Shown here in pieces: positions 17,175 through 24,856 of a stretch of 24,856 bases of DNA; the stretch's first letter is position 1; each line of letters begins with the position of its first letter. A model generated the notes under the pieces. It searched no databases. It was not told the origin of the DNA and saw only the letters and a list, made by a program, of their open reading frames with translations. The stretch is from Nostoc sp. GT001 (GTDB lineage Bacteria > Cyanobacteriota > Cyanobacteriia > Cyanobacteriales > Nostocaceae), in NCBI RefSeq assembly GCF_030382115.1, contig NZ_JAUDRJ010000003.1:587249-612104 (forward strand). Reading direction: 5' to 3'. A program made the translations under genes and the position numbers.

Positions 17175-18332
17175 TTATGCTTTGCTAGCAGCTTGAACTT
17201 TGTCAAAAATTGCCCCATCTTCAAAAAACTTTTTCTGGATAAGCTCCCAACCACCTAAATCTTGGGAGGTAAATAAAGTTTTAATTGGCGGCTGTTTTGA
17301 CGCTACTTCTTGAGTGACAGTGGGGTTAACAGGACGATACTGTAATTTAGCAAATTCCCGTTGAGCTTCTGTTGAGTAAAGAAAATTAACAAATGCTTGT
17401 GCAACTTCTCTTGTACCGTGTTTATCAACGTTTTTATCAACTAGAGCCACAGGATTATCGATGGAAATATTAACTTGAGGTACAACATAAGGCAGTTTCA
17501 ATCCACCTATTTGCGCCAAAATTACCTCATTTTCGTAGTTAATTAAGACATCTCCCTCGCCTTTTTTGAAGAATGAATCGCTAGCTTCACGGGCATCTTT
17601 CGTCAATACCGGGATGTTCTTATAAACTTTGGTGACATAATCTAATGCTGCGGTTTCGTCACCACCTGTTAAACTCACAGAACTCCAAAAAGCTAAGAAT
17701 TCCCAGATAGCAATACCAGAAGTTTTTGGGTTAGCTGCAATTATTTTCACGCCATCTTTTGCTAAGTCTGCCCAAGTCTGAATGTTTTTGGGATTACCTT
17801 CACGAGTAACGATCGCAGCTACAGATTTACTGACAATACCATTTCTCGGATATCTGGTTTCCCAACCTGACTTAATCAAATCGGCTTGCTGAATTTTGAT
17901 CACATCTAGGGGAAGTGCCAAATGTACTATATCTGCTTCTTGCGAACCGTCAATTACTGTAGCCGCTTGAGCGCCAGAACCCCCATAAGTCGCCTCAATC
18001 GTGACGTTTTGGTTGTGTTCTTTCTTCCAGCTTTCGACAAATTTGGGAATTATCTGGTCATGTGCAGCTTTGGTGACGGAGAAAGAAGCGAGTTTTAACT
18101 TAACATCATTTTTGCTAGCTGAACTACTTCCAGAACAGGAGGCAACAGCCATACTCAAAAAAGTACCTATTAGAAATAGACTTACAAAGCTTTGCACAGT
18201 GTGTCTATTCAACCAACTTCTAATTGTGTGTTGATAGCAGAATTTTATAGTCCGCAAGGCTTTTATGGCATAAGCCTGTATCCCTTCACTTAGGAATTTA
18301 CTTAATTGTGTTGGTTGTTGCGACTTGCTCAT
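17175..18332 (-). CDS. sbpA: Sulfate-type (SbpA-like) substrate-binding lipoprotein heading the pst operon
   Basis: 385 residues. A polar N-terminus of 45 residues precedes a hydrophobic stretch and the lipobox VASC (Cys66). The start is supported by AGGGGT eight bases upstream; the long N-tail is unusual, and a later non-ATG start (near residue 41-46) would give a normal signal peptide. The mature part matches bacterial Sbp: VTIEATYGGSGAQAATVIDG, EADIVHLALPLDV, VKIIAANPKTSG, GDVLINYENEVILAQIGGLK and AQREFAKLQYRPVNP. Some anion-pocket positions differ from classical Sbp: SGGARW is SGIAIW here, and LIAWENE is LINYENE. No sulfate permease or ATPase genes are nearby; pstS, pstC, pstA and pstB follow on the same strand. 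It may serve the phosphate transporter or a distant sulfate system. Confidence 0.85.
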   Translation of the reverse strand: MSKSQQPTQLSKFLSEGIQAYAIKALRTIKFCYQHTIRSWLNRHTVQSFVSLFLIGTFLSMAVASCSGSSSASKNDVKLKLASFSVTKAAHDQIIPKFVESWKKEHNQNVTIEATYGGSGAQAATVIDGSQEADIVHLALPLDVIKIQQADLIKSGWETRYPRNGIVSKSVAAIVTREGNPKNIQTWADLAKDGVKIIAANPKTSGIAIWEFLAFWSSVSLTGGDETAALDYVTKVYKNIPVLTKDAREASDSFFKKGEGDVLINYENEVILAQIGGLKLPYVVPQVNISIDNPVALVDKNVDKHGTREVAQAFVNFLYSTEAQREFAKLQYRPVNPTVTQEVASKQPPIKTLFTSQDLGGWELIQKKFFEDGAIFDKVQAASKA

Positions 18333-18351
18333 CAGAATTTACCCCTAAATC

Positions 18352-18377
18352 TACGGTATTTCTAGATGTATACCGTA
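18352..18377. promoter_or_regulatory. Palindromic operator candidate upstream of sbpA/pst
   Basis: A perfect 8 bp inverted repeat TACGGTAT (18352-18359) and ATACCGTA (18370-18377), spaced by 10 bp, lies 20-45 bp before the sbpA start. It is the right size for a dimeric regulator. Confidence 0.5.
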
Positions 18378-18386
18378 ATTAAAAGA

Positions 18387-18392
18387 ATTATA
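18387..18392 (-). promoter_or_regulatory. Possible -10 box of the sbpA/pst operon
   Basis: TATAAT on the minus strand, just upstream of the palindrome. No good -35 is seen 17 bp further, which would fit an activator-dependent promoter. The palindrome would lie at or just after the transcription start. Confidence 0.35.
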
Positions 18393-18623
18393 GGGTATAT
18401 AGAATAATATTCATCATCTGGATTAATTTTTTTTTACTAGGTGAGCAATTTGCCATCAAAAGTCTGATTTAGCAAGGAATTTCAAGAAACGGGTTTTTTC
18501 TGCTGGAAAGGGAGACACTCTGATTGCACACATACATGAAATTTGCCAAAAAGATGTAATAAGTAATACAGAATAATAATATAAACTCAAATTTTTTTAG
18601 CCAATAAAGCTTTTTTTAAAACA
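18393..18623. other. Upstream region of the sbpA/pst operon
   Basis: AT-rich DNA without a supported gene. It contains homopolymer T and A tracts (near 18427 and 18592-18617) and separates the transport operon from the toxin-antitoxin remnants. Confidence 0.4.
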
Positions 18624-18674
18624 AAGTAGCTGTACTACAGCATCTTGAGTATCATATTTTGCGATCGCACTCAT
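18624..18674 (-). pseudogene. Short sbcD-like fragment joined to the hicA remnant
   Basis: On the minus strand it reads MSAIAKYDTQDAVVQLL, against MKAIAKYDIEDAVVRLI in the intact sbcD (20177-20227). By hand alignment 42 of 51 bases match without gaps. Homology stops on both sides. It lies in frame with the hicA fragment. Confidence 0.65.
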
Positions 18675-18716
18675 TGCAATAACTTCCCTTCCTGTGACGC
18701 CTGGGAATTGACTTAT
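18675..18716 (-). pseudogene. hicA: HicA toxin, 5' fragment
   Basis: The minus strand reads (I)SQFPGVTGREVIA. The motif PGVTGREVI is the N-terminus of HicA mRNA-interferase toxins. The expected ATG is ATA (18716-18714), overlapping the hicB stop as in normal hicBA pairs. The remaining two thirds, including the catalytic His region (RQxGSH), is absent. Confidence 0.6.
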
Positions 18717-18862
18717 ATCTCAACTGCAACTCGTTGAATACCAACAAAGTCGAGTGAATCCTGCTGTTCTTCCTCAAATTCTAAACAAAGTTCAATTGCT
18801 TCTTTAATGCGTTCCACTAACTCATCTAAAGTTAGCGATCGCTTAATTGTAGAAATACTCAT
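18713..18862 (-). pseudogene. hicB: HicB-family antitoxin, N-terminally truncated
   Basis: 49 residues: MSISTIKRSLTLDELVERIK, then EAIELCLEFEEEQQDSLDFV and GIQRVAVEI. SLDELxxRIKEAIELCLE and the end DFVGIQxVxVE fit UPF0150/HicB antitoxins of about 70-75 residues. The first beta strand-turn (about 25 residues) is missing. Only 12 bp separate it from the stop of the PIN toxin upstream, which suggests a deletion that fused two toxin-antitoxin loci. An ATG is present, so a short product is possible. Confidence 0.65.
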
Positions 18863-18874
18863 ACAGATTTTTTG

Positions 18875-19267
18875 CTACTCTAACCAGTTCTCTAATTGCA
18901 AATCAAGTATATTTTCAAAATCCTTGATATTGTTCGTAACCAAAATATCATTACGAGAGCGGACAACGGCAGCAATTAGTGCATCTACTTCTCCTGTTGG
19001 TCTACCAATTTGCCTCAATTCACTTTGAATTTTACCAAATTCTCTTGCAGCATCTATATCAAATGGCTCAATGGGTAATAGCTCAGTTAGTTGTGCTAGT
19101 GTTTCTAAATTTTTTTCAACTTGTTTAGAACAGTAAACACCTTTGTAAAGTTATGAAACTACTATTGTAGATAGATAGCATTGGCTGAAATAGCGATTAA
19201 ATATAGGTACTGCTTTGGTATTGCCATTAAGCAATGCAATACAAATGTTAGTATCTAGAAGATACAT
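18875..19267 (-). pseudogene. vapC: VapC-type PIN-domain toxin with an internal stop codon
   Basis: A complete 130-codon PIN ribonuclease frame apart from one TAA. It starts MYLLDTNICIALLNGNTKAV (metal ligand Asp5) and continues to YLSTIVVS, then TAA (19151-19153), then LYKGVYCSK. The usual sequence there is SELYKG, so the stop replaces the conserved catalytic Glu39 (GAA to TAA). Downstream, GEVDALIAA (Asp95) and TNNIKDFENI are intact. A ribosome site AGAAAGG precedes the ATG. The gene follows its antitoxin by 15 bp. Truncation at residue 38 inactivates it. Confidence 0.88.
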
Positions 19268-19282
19268 TAGCCTTTCTTCTAT

Positions 19283-19564
19283 TTATCTATTTTTATCTAT
19301 TGAGTCTATCACCCTTCCTTGGTAAGGATGACGTTGCTGGTCAATTTCAGCAAATATATGTATCAACTCTGGTTGGTCTTGCCAAACTCCAAATAATTTA
19401 TTCAATTTTGCAAGCCTTTCTTCATCTGTCAAGTCTAGTTTTGCTACGACAGGTTCAGTAGAAGTAAGCTCTAGATTAACGATTATTTCTGCTCCATCAG
19501 GAATACTGTGAATTTGCTCTAATAATTCAATAGTTTGACCGCGTTTTATTCCCCTAATCTTCAT
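19283..19564 (-). CDS. VapB-like antitoxin
   Basis: 93 residues from the ATG at 19564, chosen because AGGAG lies 11 bases upstream; the longer frame would need a TTG at 19597. The N-terminus MKIRGIKRGQTIELLEQIHS and IPDGAEIIVNLEL resembles the small swapped-hairpin DNA-binding part of antitoxins found before PIN toxins in cyanobacteria. The C-terminal half (LTDEERLAKLNKLFGVWQDQ, then FAEIDQQRHPYQGRVIDSI) would bind and block the toxin. It is the only intact gene of the toxin-antitoxin cluster and sits 15 bp before the inactivated vapC. Confidence 0.75.
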   Translation of the reverse strand: MKIRGIKRGQTIELLEQIHSIPDGAEIIVNLELTSTEPVVAKLDLTDEERLAKLNKLFGVWQDQPELIHIFAEIDQQRHPYQGRVIDSIDKNR

Positions 19565-19680
19565 TTTATACTTACTCCTGTAATCACTACTATTCAAATC
19601 TCAGACATTTTCTCATCACTTAATGCTAACTGATGTAGCGGCTGGTTGTCAGATATTGACTCTCCTGGTAGAACAGATAA

Positions 19681-19863
19681 TCAGGCGATAAGATTTAAGT
19701 ACTCACCAACTGAGTCAGACCCTTCAATATACGTAGCACGTGGTACAATTCATTTCCAGGGTTTAGTATCAAAAAAACCTTTGATAAAGCATAACGCGGT
19801 GGATTTCCTGTCACTAATTTGACGAAAATACACTCGCTTACCGTGGCAATTCCATAAGAATTG
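19681..19863 (-). pseudogene. Decayed coding remnant of unknown family
   Basis: The minus strand is open apart from one TGA (19750-19752): GKRVYFRQISDRKSTALCFI, then KGFFDTKPWK, stop, IVPRATYIEGSDSVGEYLNL. The composition looks like protein, but there is no start codon and I do not recognise the family. It lies between the antitoxin and sbcD and adjoins the CGAATTA repeats. Confidence 0.35.
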
Positions 19864-19870
19864 TTAATTG

Positions 19871-19898
19871 CGAATTACGAATTACGAATTACGAATTA
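19871..19898. repeat. Four perfect CGAATTA heptamers at the 3' end of sbcD
   Basis: Four direct copies, beginning at 19871, 19878, 19885 and 19892. The sbcD stop codon (19889-19891) lies inside the array. Confidence 0.9.
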
Positions 19899-21142
19899 TT
19901 TGCTGCTTCCAGCCAAACTTCCACTTCATCTGCTAGTAACTTCTGCGCTGCATCCATCATTGATGTTGCAATATCTTTGAGGTCTTCGCGGTTGTTCAAG
20001 TAAGTTTTTAACGCTTCCATTGGGTCGATGCTGCTACTCGCACTCAATTCAGGAATTCGGGGTCTGGCTAATTGACTCACTAATTCTGCTTGAATGGTGT
20101 AGGTGTGAGCGGGACTTAAAGCAGTATGTAGAGAGGAACTGTCAATTAAATCCATCTGTTCAGAGCGGAGTTTGTAAATTAGCCGCACTACAGCATCTTC
20201 AATATCATACTTGGCGATCGCTTTCATTAACACCGCTTGCGGATCATCTGCTTTCGAGATATCCATCTCAATGGTTTGGAAAGTCCGAACTGTTAAGGGA
20301 CAAAATTCCCACTTAGCGCTTCCCCGCTCCAGTTCCAGCATCACATAGCCTTTGTCTTCTTTTTCTTCGCTAAAATCTACCCGCTCAATACTCCCTGGAT
20401 AAATCACTAGTGGGTTGTTCGATTTATTCAGATTTTGATGGCGGTGGACGTGTCCCAAGGCTACATAATCAAAACAAGGTCGCGTCAACAAAGATAGTGG
20501 TAGAGTAAAGCCTTTACCTACTGCCAAAAAGCGTTCTGCGCCCAAGGTTGCATTGTCAGCCATCAAGTGAGCCAAAAGAATAGTAGGCACATTAGGGTCA
20601 AGACGGCGAACCTCCCCTTCTAAAACAACTCGCAGACGTTCTGTTAATAGTTGGTTGACTTCCGCCAAAGATAAACCTTCTGTCTCTTGGCGAGTCATAA
20701 GAGTGGAACGGGTCAGCCAAGGCAGGGTGATTACTTGCACTTTGCCATTACGGGTTTGGATGTAGTGAGTAGTTAATGTATCACCAACAACAAACCCTGG
20801 CACTCCCAAAGTGCGGTAAATATTTAAACTCGCTCCTCCCTGTCCTTGGGAATGTTGGTCGTGATTGCCTACCAACAGCACTGTTGGAATATTGGCATCC
20901 ATAAGACGGCGAAACTGGTTGGCAAAAGCATGTTGTACATAAGGTGGTGGTGTAGCATCCGGGAAAGCATCGCCACCAAATATCACCATATCGACTGCAT
21001 CTGTCAGCGCTCGGTCAATACATATAGAGAGAGTATTGACAAAATCCTCCAATCGTGTATTTAATCCAGTTGCGGGATTAATTCGTCCGTGGGAGAAGCC
21101 GCTTCCCATGTGGATGTCGGAGAGATGGAGGATCTTAATCAT
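19889..21142 (-). CDS. sbcD: DNA repair nuclease subunit SbcD (Mre11-like)
   Basis: 417 residues. Metallophosphoesterase motifs in order: HLSDIHMGSG (Asp9, His11), FGGDAF (56-58), GNHD (92-95), LAHLMAD (His192) and ALGHVHRHQ (GHVH 230-233). These bind the two metal ions of the Mre11/SbcD nuclease. With the ATPase SbcC it cuts hairpins and blocked DNA ends. The C-terminal 140 residues form the capping/SbcC-interaction region. No sbcC gene is in the window. The start MIKILHLSDIH is the usual one. The final residues (ANNS) and the stop are encoded at the edge of a heptamer array. Confidence 0.92.
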   Translation of the reverse strand: MIKILHLSDIHMGSGFSHGRINPATGLNTRLEDFVNTLSICIDRALTDAVDMVIFGGDAFPDATPPPYVQHAFANQFRRLMDANIPTVLLVGNHDQHSQGQGGASLNIYRTLGVPGFVVGDTLTTHYIQTRNGKVQVITLPWLTRSTLMTRQETEGLSLAEVNQLLTERLRVVLEGEVRRLDPNVPTILLAHLMADNATLGAERFLAVGKGFTLPLSLLTRPCFDYVALGHVHRHQNLNKSNNPLVIYPGSIERVDFSEEKEDKGYVMLELERGSAKWEFCPLTVRTFQTIEMDISKADDPQAVLMKAIAKYDIEDAVVRLIYKLRSEQMDLIDSSSLHTALSPAHTYTIQAELVSQLARPRIPELSASSSIDPMEALKTYLNNREDLKDIATSMMDAAQKLLADEVEVWLEAANNS

Positions 21143-21380
21143 ATTTATCCTTTGTTCTTTGTCTACATATTAATGACAAATAGCTATTGAGAACTATCTA
21201 AATGTCTCAAACTTACCAATTACTGACCATATCTATGCGTGTTTATTGATGCTTTTGTATATTTTATTGCAATAATTTATGAAGTTTGTACAAAATTATT
21301 CATTTTCTAAGGAATTTTACTTAAAATATTAAGTATCAGAAAAAAGTTTGTTTTGATTAACTGCTAGTAATCGGAAGTCA
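21143..21380. other. Divergent intergenic region, sbcD / DUF4011 helicase
   Basis: AT-rich region that must hold both promoters. No clear -35/-10 pair could be assigned. A ribosome site CGGAAG lies just before the helicase ATG. Confidence 0.4.
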
Positions 21381-24300
21381 ATGAGTAACGGCATAAATCC
21401 TGTAATTCAGCAAAAAATCAATGATTGGAGAGATAAACTTGCTGGTTCAAGTAACAGTAACCCACTACTTGACTTCCGAAAGAGCAAAAAGCCAAAAATT
21501 GAGGTTATTACACCATCTTTAATCTTATTTGACAACCTCGCTGGATATGAATCTGAATCAATTTCCTTTAAGGAGTTGAGAACTAACCAAACTGAAGCTG
21601 ATCTCATCAAGCTTCTAGATAAACTGGGTACAGAAGCAAAAAAAACAATAAAAGAAAAGGGTTTCATTAGCCTGTTCCTAGTCCTTGGTACTTTGACCTG
21701 GTTTGATACTGCAAAGCCTCAAGAAAAAAAGGAGAAGGATAAGTTAGTATCTCCTCTGTTGCTCATTCCAGTGGAATTACAAAAGAAAGGTAAAAAGCCC
21801 CCAGAATATACATTATGCTCTACTGATGAGGATATTTCCATTAACTTTCTTTTAGTAAACAAGTTACGTGACGAATTTAATATCACGTTGCCTGAAACTG
21901 AAACACTTCAAAATTTGGGCTATGAAGGATTTATAAATGCAGTGCGTACTGCTATAGGCGAAAAGCAGGATTGGGAACTAGAAGAGACTGCTTATATTAC
22001 TTTATTTGACTCTATTAAAACAGCGATGATTAAGGATCTGGAACAAAATCAGGAACTCATCGCCAATCATCCGGTTCTGCAAGGGCTTGCTCTACAAGAA
22101 GCACAAGAAAATCGTAGTGATATTAAAACTATCACAGATAAAAAACTGGATACAATCAATCCTGAATTGATATATCAGATATGTAACGCTGATTCTAGCC
22201 AGCAAGTAGTAATTGAAGCTGCAAAGGCAAGGCTTAGTTTTGTAGTCCAGGGGCCTCCAGGGACAGGAAAAAGCCAAACGATTGCCAACATAATTGCTGA
22301 ACTGATAGGCAAAAACAAAACAGTTCTGCTAGTTGCAGAAAAGGAGACTGCCTTAGATGCTGTATACAAGACACTACGAGATTCTGAGCCTAGCCTTGAA
22401 GATTTATGTTTAAAACTACACCATAAAGGTACAACTACCAAGGAGTTGGTAAAAGAATTAAATCAAACTAAAATTCGTTTATCACAAAGAAATGAAACTG
22501 AGTCAGAACAGGGAAAGCGAGATATATTCTTTCAACAATTGCATGACTGTCGGCAAAGCCTCAATAGCCACACTGCAAGTTTACATCATAAACACCAGCC
22601 AATAAACAAATCTGCTTTTGAACTTTATGGTGAATTACTCAAACTGGAACGAGAGTTAGATACGACACTCGAATTTAATACCTATAATCTTAAAGATTGG
22701 TCAGAAAAAAGATTATTGTTGGAAGCTAAAGATTTACTGAATAACCTGGGACAATTTGAGCCATTTTTTCGAGGAAGGCAGAGAACTATATGGTCAAGTA
22801 GTCCGATAAAGAGGTGGAATGCTGATGTTAACAGGGACTTACGCCAGAATATTAACGACTTGCGACAGGGAATTCAGCTTGCCACAATAACTACTACTCG
22901 TTTGCGGCAGTTATTAAAAATAGAACCTGCTAACACTTTATTAGCTTTAGACAAGCTTCAGCCAGCGATAGCTCATCTTATTGAAGTACCTCCACGTTTT
23001 CCTAAGAATTGGTTGCGAGGAACGATATTAAATACTTTGCAACAAAATTTTGATGAACTTAAAGATGATATTGGTGAACTTCAACATATAGGCTCAGATT
23101 TTAGTAATAAATATATCAATGAGTTTTTAAGCTGGGATTTACCAGAATTGACGGAATTTAAACAACGCTTTCAAAATTATAAAGGTATTTTTCGCTGGTT
23201 AAAATGTGGTTATTTGCGTACTCGCAGAAGCCTTATTAGCCTCCAAAAAGTAAAAAATAGAGTGACTGACCAAGAATTAATTAAAGATATTGATAATGCA
23301 ATTCGGCAACGTGAAATTTGGAATAAATTAAAAGATACTACACATCAATATCATCGAGCGTTTGGTTCATTCTTTGAAGCTCAAATGCCAGACTTGGATG
23401 CTATTGAGCAAGCATTGAATTGGTTGAAAGGTCTACAAAGTCATTCACTGCCTTCAAAGGAAGCTTCAGTAGTTATTTCTTCATACGAAAATTTGCAAGA
23501 ACTTAGAAATTTATTAACAAATTTAGAGACTTCACGAAACTTGATAAGAGAAGGCTTTGAACTCCTAACACAACATTTTCACCAGGAACCAATGACAAAA
23601 TCTGGTGAATTGGAAAGAAAATCTTTATATGAAGTAGAAACTTTCCTTAACAAAGCCCAACAAGAGCTAGTTTTGTTTCAACAATGCTTAGACTGCGAAC
23701 AGCTAGTAGAGAAACTAGAAAATATTGGAGCTAAAGATTTTTTGTTAAAACTAAGAGAGTCTAATATTCAACCAAATTTTTGGTTTTTAGTTTTGCAAAA
23801 AGGCATTTATAAAGACTGGTTGCAATATATTTTAGATAGTACTGAATTGCGGAATTTTAACCAAAAAAGGCATGAGCAGAAATTAGAGGAATTTTCTCAG
23901 CTTGATAATGAACAGTATAAAGTAGCAATACAGCGTTTGAGACAACTCCACGCTGAACGCTGGAAAAAGTGGTCTGAACAACCAGAAGCAAGGACACAAA
24001 TACAATTACTTGAAAAACAAAACACATTAAAAAAAGGGCATAAAAAAATCCGTCAATTCATAAAAGAAGCTTCTAAACTTGTGACTACCTTAAAACCTTT
24101 TTGGCTAATGAGTCCACTTGCTGTTAGTCAATACATAGAACCGGAGGCTGTAGAGTTCGATGTAGTAATTTTCGATGAAGCTTCCCAAGTTTGTACCGAA
24201 GATGCAGTACCTTCCATTATGCGAGCAAAGCAGGTAATAGTCGTTGGTGACAATAAACAACTACCGCCAACTTATTTCTTTAAAAGCAATGCTTCAGGCG

Positions 24301-24856
24301 GTGAAGATGAGGAGCAAGAAATATATGACAGCTTGCTTGATGAATCTTCAACATTCCTAGATAAAATTTGGCTGAAGTGGCACTATCGCAGTAAACACGA
24401 GAGTTTAATTGCCTTTTCAAACCAAAACTTTTATGATTTAGAACTTTTGACTTTTCCAAATCCAGCAAAAAATCCTAATCTAGGCGTTCATTTCGAGTAC
24501 GTTCCAGATGGAATCTACACCCCCGGCGACGGTGGAAAATATAATATCCGTGAAGCACAAAAAGTAGCAGAATTGACAATAGAGCATTGTCTGGAACATT
24601 GTCGGGAACATCAGGATCTTTCTGAACTTTCTTTGGGAATTATTACGTTAAATGAATCTCAAGAAGAGATGATTAGAGACAAACTACAGCAACTTAGTTC
24701 AGACTATCCAAACATTCAAGAATTTTGTCAAGAAGACTCACGTAATTTCTTTATTAAACCACTAGAAAGAGTTCAAGGAGACCAGCGAGAAATAATTATT
24801 TTTAGCTTTGGGTTTGGATTTTATGAAAACAGCCAGAAGCTAATCCATAAATTTGG
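21381..24856 (+). CDS. DUF4011-type superfamily 1 helicase/ATPase, 3'-partial
   Basis: 1158 residues are visible; the frame is open to the window edge. The N-terminus (10-40) INDWRDKLAGSSNSNPLLDF is the DUF4011 signature. Helicase motifs of the UPF1/Dna2-like type follow: Walker A QGPPGTGKSQT (GPPGTGKS 291-298), Walker B VVIFDEASQ (Asp932-Glu933), motif III VVGDNKQLPPT (956 on), the motif WHYRSKHESLIAFSN (1000 on) and VQGDQREIIIFSFGF (from 1131). About 630 residues rich in Leu, Gln, Lys and Glu, probably coiled coil, separate Walker A from Walker B, as is usual for these giant proteins. Relatives often end in DUF3320 and/or a Vsr-like nuclease and are found in defence islands, but that end is outside the window. 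Codon use is AT-richer than the operon genes. A stop (21354-21356) precedes the start in frame. Confidence 0.88.
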   Translation, partial: MSNGINPVIQQKINDWRDKLAGSSNSNPLLDFRKSKKPKIEVITPSLILFDNLAGYESESISFKELRTNQTEADLIKLLDKLGTEAKKTIKEKGFISLFLVLGTLTWFDTAKPQEKKEKDKLVSPLLLIPVELQKKGKKPPEYTLCSTDEDISINFLLVNKLRDEFNITLPETETLQNLGYEGFINAVRTAIGEKQDWELEETAYITLFDSIKTAMIKDLEQNQELIANHPVLQGLALQEAQENRSDIKTITDKKLDTINPELIYQICNADSSQQVVIEAAKARLSFVVQGPPGTGKSQTIANIIAELIGKNKTVLLVAEKETALDAVYKTLRDSEPSLEDLCLKLHHKGTTTKELVKELNQTKIRLSQRNETESEQGKRDIFFQQLHDCRQSLNSHTASLHHKHQPINKSAFELYGELLKLERELDTTLEFNTYNLKDWSEKRLLLEAKDLLNNLGQFEPFFRGRQRTIWSSSPIKRWNADVNRDLRQNINDLRQGIQLATITTTRLRQLLKIEPANTLLALDKLQPAIAHLIEVPPRFPKNWLRGTILNTLQQNFDELKDDIGELQHIGSDFSNKYINEFLSWDLPELTEFKQRFQNYKGIFRWLKCGYLRTRRSLISLQKVKNRVTDQELIKDIDNAIRQREIWNKLKDTTHQYHRAFGSFFEAQMPDLDAIEQALNWLKGLQSHSLPSKEASVVISSYENLQELRNLLTNLETSRNLIREGFELLTQHFHQEPMTKSGELERKSLYEVETFLNKAQQELVLFQQCLDCEQLVEKLENIGAKDFLLKLRESNIQPNFWFLVLQKGIYKDWLQYILDSTELRNFNQKRHEQKLEEFSQLDNEQYKVAIQRLRQLHAERWKKWSEQPEARTQIQLLEKQNTLKKGHKKIRQFIKEASKLVTTLKPFWLMSPLAVSQYIEPEAVEFDVVIFDEASQVCTEDAVPSIMRAKQVIVVGDNKQLPPTYFFKSNASGGEDEEQEIYDSLLDESSTFLDKIWLKWHYRSKHESLIAFSNQNFYDLELLTFPNPAKNPNLGVHFEYVPDGIYTPGDGGKYNIREAQKVAELTIEHCLEHCREHQDLSELSLGIITLNESQEEMIRDKLQQLSSDYPNIQEFCQEDSRNFFIKPLERVQGDQREIIIFSFGFGFYENSQKLIHKF

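Noticed and set aside
22092..22441. Minus-strand frames inside the helicase
   Set aside because: They are shadows of the Walker A region of the plus-strand gene.

Overview
The window comes from a filamentous cyanobacterium, most likely Nostocales (Nostoc/Anabaena-like). It carries the photosystem II gene psb30. The octamer GCGATCGC (HIP1) recurs through genes and spacers. Most spacers hold Nostoc-type heptanucleotide tandem repeats (CTAACTC, CCAAAAT, CGAATTA), and there are several MITE-like inverted repeats. No tRNA, rRNA or CRISPR array was seen.

Layout. 1-2922 is the 3' part of a bifunctional proline catabolic enzyme (putA). A GNAT acetyltransferase follows, then a 150 bp MITE-like element and a hybrid histidine kinase whose N-terminal PAS domain is cut off by a stop codon. 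From 6.4 to 9.4 kb lies a loose set of genes plausibly linked to metals: a cobalamin-binding-type protein, the 3' part of a phytochelatin-synthase-like gene behind a 134 bp MITE, two half-size GDT1/UPF0016 transporters (one frameshifted), and a CxxxCxxCC protein. psb30 is next, converging on recJ, which carries a frameshift and an in-frame repeat insertion. A small exported protein lies upstream of recJ.

From 12.6 to 13.1 kb is a wrecked UPF0175/DUF3368 toxin-antitoxin pair. A minus-strand transport operon fills 13.2-18.3 kb: a sulfate-binding-type lipoprotein, then pstS, pstC, pstA and pstB, ending in a clear terminator. Sulfate permease genes are absent. From 18.6 to 19.9 kb is a second graveyard: an intact antitoxin, a PIN toxin stopped exactly at its conserved glutamate, hicB and hicA remnants, and a short sbcD-like fragment joined to hicA. 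An intact sbcD follows. Divergent from it is a large DUF4011 / superfamily 1 helicase that runs off the right edge.

Main themes. (1) A core gene complement intermixed with many decayed accessory genes; either the genome is eroding or some single-base changes are sequence errors. (2) Short repeats that have entered coding sequences in frame (putA, recJ) or supply gene ends (recJ, sbcD). (3) A sulfate-type binding protein placed first in a phosphate uptake operon. (4) A DUF4011 helicase next to toxin-antitoxin debris, which is the best candidate here for a defence-related system.
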